Shown here: piece after piece, positions 60,490 to 64,000 of the stretch
How positions within the stretch are numbered: the first letter of the stretch is position 1
Layout of the letters: every line of letters starts with the position of its first letter
Origin: Aulostomus chinensis
Lineage: Eukaryota > Chordata > Actinopteri > Syngnathiformes > Aulostomidae
Reading direction: 5' to 3'
NCBI GenBank assembly: GCA_037954235.1
Contig: JBBMOA010000017.1
Location: 24,334,527-24,398,526 of the forward strand
DNA length: 64,000 bases
The notes under the pieces: generated by a model
Database searches by the model: none
Seen by the model: only the letters and a program-made list of their open reading frames with translations
What the model was told of the DNA's origin: nothing
Program-made: the position numbers and the translations under genes

Positions 60490-63400
60490 AGTGGAGAGTC
60501 GTTCTTATTTCAGTCGGAACAGAAAAGGGATTATTAGGGTTATTTTCCATCAGAAAAACAGTTTATTCAGTGAATACTTGGAATATTAAATGATACAATT
60601 GTAAGACTTCAAAAGCCACACATGAAATAACAGGCACAGTTTGTTTAGTTGTGTGTCAAAAAGTTAACAACAGAATGCCGAGACATATATTTACACTGTA
60701 CATGGGGTTTGTATTGTATTTTTTTCTGTTTGTCAAATTTGTTGCCTTTTTCATTTTACTGGACATAATTCATGTTCTAAAAGCTTCGCAGTGATTACCC
60801 GCCTTGTCTGTTGCCACGTTTGTGTGGTTCAAAAACGACAGAAAATGTCTGAGAAGCAGTAAAACTATTTGGGTAAATGTGAGTCAAGGATGAGGTCGAC
60901 AGTGTGTTGTCTGTTCATGCCTACAGGAATTTTCCCAAGTGTTTTCAGAATGTTTTATTGTACCTGCAATAGCGAGATTTCACTCGGGTACGTGACCTGA
61001 GCGACGACCCCGGCTGCTGATGCTCAATAGACCTGCCGTGACGCAGCTTCGTGTTCCGCAGAAAACGACTCGCTGACATTTAATTAATCTTGAAGACAAT
61101 ATCAAATATGTGATGGCAACCTTGAGGAACGCACAAGGTAAATCAATAAAACACATTCCCCTTGAGTTACGGGGGATATTAATGATGACCCTCAGACACG
61201 GCGCCTCCTCTCTGGCTGCTCAGCTGCGTATTTTCAGAACTATTTGCAGAGGTACACAATTTCTTGGAGTGGAACATTTCACAAAAGCAGTTTGCATTTG
61301 CAGGAAAAATGTCATTTGAGGGGAGCGCTCACAAAAATAGCCTATAAATCAATAAACATAAGCTTACATTATAAAACTCCAATACAAGCGAATCAAATAT
61401 ATCCGATAAAACGTTTACATGTACATTTTTAGACATTTTAACTTCCTTTTCCACAGGACTTTGTTTTTATAGGACATTTTTACGTTCCTAGCTATGAACT
61501 CTCATTAATGAATTCTCTTTTGTCTCTTTGTGATTTTACTGACATTTCAAACGACAGTTTTAAATGTTTAATGAACTTATTTATGTACAGCACTGACATT
61601 CAGCTTCCTGATACCAAGTGACTCGTCTGTATGTAAATACGCGCTTGGCTTCTGTCCGTTTCGAGTCATCATCATCATCAATTTAGCGAATCACAACCCA
61701 GACTGAGATAATTTTCACATCTCATTACGTTGCCCAACTTGTTTGACAGCAGTAAAAGCTTTATTTCATTACATGCCCAAATAGATATGGGGATTGAATA
61801 TGGGAGGCATTCAAGGAAAAAGAGGTAAGCCTATAAAGATAAATTCATTAAGTGAAATGAAGCAGTGAAAGCGAACGAATGATCTAAGGGACCTTCATCT
61901 CACAGACGCTACAAAAGAAACTTTGTTCTTCAAAGAGATGCCGTTACATAAGCTTGGCCGTATCTCATGCAGACGCAGGGAATCTGACAAAATATCTCTT
62001 TTCTAGTCGTACTAAAATGCATCGATAGAAACAATTACATTTTTTGAAAAGGGTCTTTTTTTCCCGTCTACCTCTCTGTCGCTTTGCAACAAAACTGTTG
62101 ACCTTGGAGCGGAGAGGGATCCAGCTCCCCTGTAGTGCTCACAAAGCCGGGAAAAAAATAGAGTCCAGGCTTGATTTGCTTCCATTATTATACATATCAC
62201 ATCTCTGCAGCGCGCTGTCTGTTGCCAGGCTTGGCAGCGGGTTTCATAAACAGTGGAAAGTCATCTCTCGCAGCACGGCTGTACAGTGAAAATCCCCAGC
62301 ATAACTAAATAGACTGGCCTTTGCTATTATGTTGGCTCCCATATAATCTCCATTGTCTGGCCAGGCCCTCGTCTCAGAGACTCCTGCTTCCTGTCAGCTG
62401 AGGGGAAATCACCAGCACTCGCTAATTTTCAGACATTCCTCTGGCTGGAAGCTCCTTGGAGACGATGTCATTAATCAGCAGCTTGAGTTTGTTTGACATT
62501 GTGGAGATGATAGCAAATATGTATCTGTGCGAGTTGAAAATGTTGAGCCAAAAATTTCACACGAATCCTGTTATGAATTGGTTTCATTAGTGTAGCGATG
62601 AGAGACTGGAGGGAAATAACAGGAAGAGACAGAACAAAATCAAACACGTTAGACAAGAGCAACTGTTGAGAACGACTGAAAACACAGCAATATTCTGTAA
62701 AACACAGCAAAATCCCTCCAAACCCAATAACATAAAAAGAAAACAACAACGGAGCCATTTGTTTCAGTTCTGCTTGGTTTTTCGTGTTGGTGAAGGTTGT
62801 TCCAGCGTAGGCGCAGCTAAAGTGGAAACTGCATTAAACGTCCAGACAAGGCCGCTTTGATGTGCAGCACAAAAGGAGCTTTATTTTACCGTTCAGCCAA
62901 CCACATCTGGACATGAACACTGCAAACGTCACACAATTTCATTTACATCTCAGCAGCCCGGCAAAAAGACGACTTCAACATCGTTAGAGGAGCAGCAAGA
63001 AGGACTAAACTCAAGCTAACGCCACAGGACAATGTCATCTACGTGCTGAATAACTGACGGTCACACATCAAAACATGGCCGCCGAGCTTCTTTCAAGGAC
63101 ATTTGAGCAACAGTGCCTGGTGCGACTGTTAGCAGATGCTACAGTGCAGACATGCATTCATGGATAACAGCAACACCGGGCAGCAACACTTTTTGTCCAG
63201 AGGACGGGAAAAAAAACCAAAAAAACACTTTAGGTCTTCGCCCCGGAGTACCTCCAGGCTCAGGCCCTACAAATAAGACTTCAGCTTGTGAGTCGATTCA
63301 TGACATTTTCTACAGACGAGGGGATATAAAGACTGCAGACTTTGTTCGACCCAGAGTGGTTTCATCTGGCATTGTTGGTTTTGAGTGAAATCTTGACATG

Positions 63401-64000
63401 TGTTGGATGGGTTGTGATGAAATTTTAAACAGGGTTCCCAAATGATTTATTCTGACAGCAGTGATCCTCATTCATGTTCAAAGCGTGAGTGTGAACAGGC
63501 GCAGTCACGCAGAGTTGCTGCACTGTTGTTAAAATGTTAAAACGAGTTCTGGTCCTCTGCGGGAGGCATTTGGAGGTAAGAGTAGCATGACATGTCAACA
63601 GCTCCGGACCGACGCTGCCTAATTATTTATATAAAGTCAACAGCTGGTTGAAAGCTTGGATTTGACCACCAAAATCCATAAATGAAAAATTTAAAGAGTT
63701 GGACCAGGATGGATGCGCTCCGTCGTAAGGCTGCCACTATGATCAAAGGCTAAAAAAGAAAAACAACAACAACAACGAAAACAGATATTTAAACTTTTAT
63801 CAGATTTCTGACAGCTTCCTTGGTTGCAATCGGCTTTTCTATATAATGTACAATCTTAAACAAAAACAAAAAAAAAGTAGATGCGTGTGCTTGTGACTTT
63901 TCAGCACGGACCGTCGCACCGATGCAGATGAGTGATGTGAGGCCTTCTGGAGGTTTCTCCTCGCAGCACACCACTAGACTCCAATCTGAATCGAAAACTC
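60490..64000. other. Unique AT-rich non-coding sequence
   Basis: No exon or transposon recognised. 61480-61830 and 62310-62540 are unique, homopolymer-poor and contain ATTAATGAATTC- and TCATTAATCAGCAG-type homeodomain words, so they are candidate conserved elements. A short (ATC)n is at 61665-61680 and (AAC)n near 63765-63777. Confidence 0.4.

Noticed and set aside
1..64000. Bacterial operons, CRISPR arrays, phage or toxin systems
   Set aside because: No dense ORFs, no spaced direct-repeat arrays and no ribosome-binding-site pattern; texture and retroelements are those of a fish genome.

Overview
The window looks like nuclear DNA from a ray-finned fish, probably a percomorph, and nearly all of it is intergenic or intronic. 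The evidence is the density of (CA)n/(TG)n microsatellites and the set of decayed retroelements: a tRNA-headed SINE with a (TGGA)n tail, a second SINE with a box B-like site, an RTE-clade (Rex3-like) LINE 3' end, a second LINE relic that still reads YADDT, and a LINE tail ending in ATTCTG repeats. CpG is depleted except in a few islands. No open reading frame is long or protein-like enough to be a single-exon gene. Most long frames are simple repeats or retroelements read through. No bacterial, CRISPR, rRNA or intact tRNA feature was seen.

Layout. 1-7600: unique sequence with a CpG-rich patch holding a palindromic CRE (about 930-1560), a duplicated block (2397-3095 and 5270-5620, the first copy carrying an insertion) and a GC-rich patch (7280-7600). 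8165-8520 and 25471-25990: two blocks of an interspersed family whose units carry a CTCF-like CCACCAGGTGGCGCT core. 11900-13830: a cluster of non-B-DNA-prone simple repeats running into a CpG island with a TATA box, an ATG and a splice donor, the best promoter/first-exon candidate. 18830-19720: LINE-2-like remnant next to a full-length SINE. 19720-25470: unique, partly TAAT-rich sequence. 26230-30063: SINE head, a candidate minus-strand terminal exon at 27437, a second SINE and a LINE tail. 33175-33420: old SINE copy. 45253-45850: a candidate plus-strand terminal exon with a well-formed poly(A) site. 48568-52253: a local duplication with a 199-base stretch that reads as identical and a SINE inserted in only one copy. 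49690-49880: a repeat relic with an internal (TTAGGG)n tract. 56930-58715: two LINE relics. 58720-64000: mostly unique, with a weak exon candidate at 60281.

How the parts may fit. On the plus strand, a first exon at 13.27 kb and a terminal exon at 45.25 kb could belong to one gene with a long first intron. Their phases do not join directly (0 against 1), so at least one unseen exon would be needed. The minus-strand terminal exon at 27.4 kb would belong to another gene or be spurious. These exon models rest on splice sites, frame and poly(A) signals only; I recognised none of the peptides, so gene symbols are left empty.
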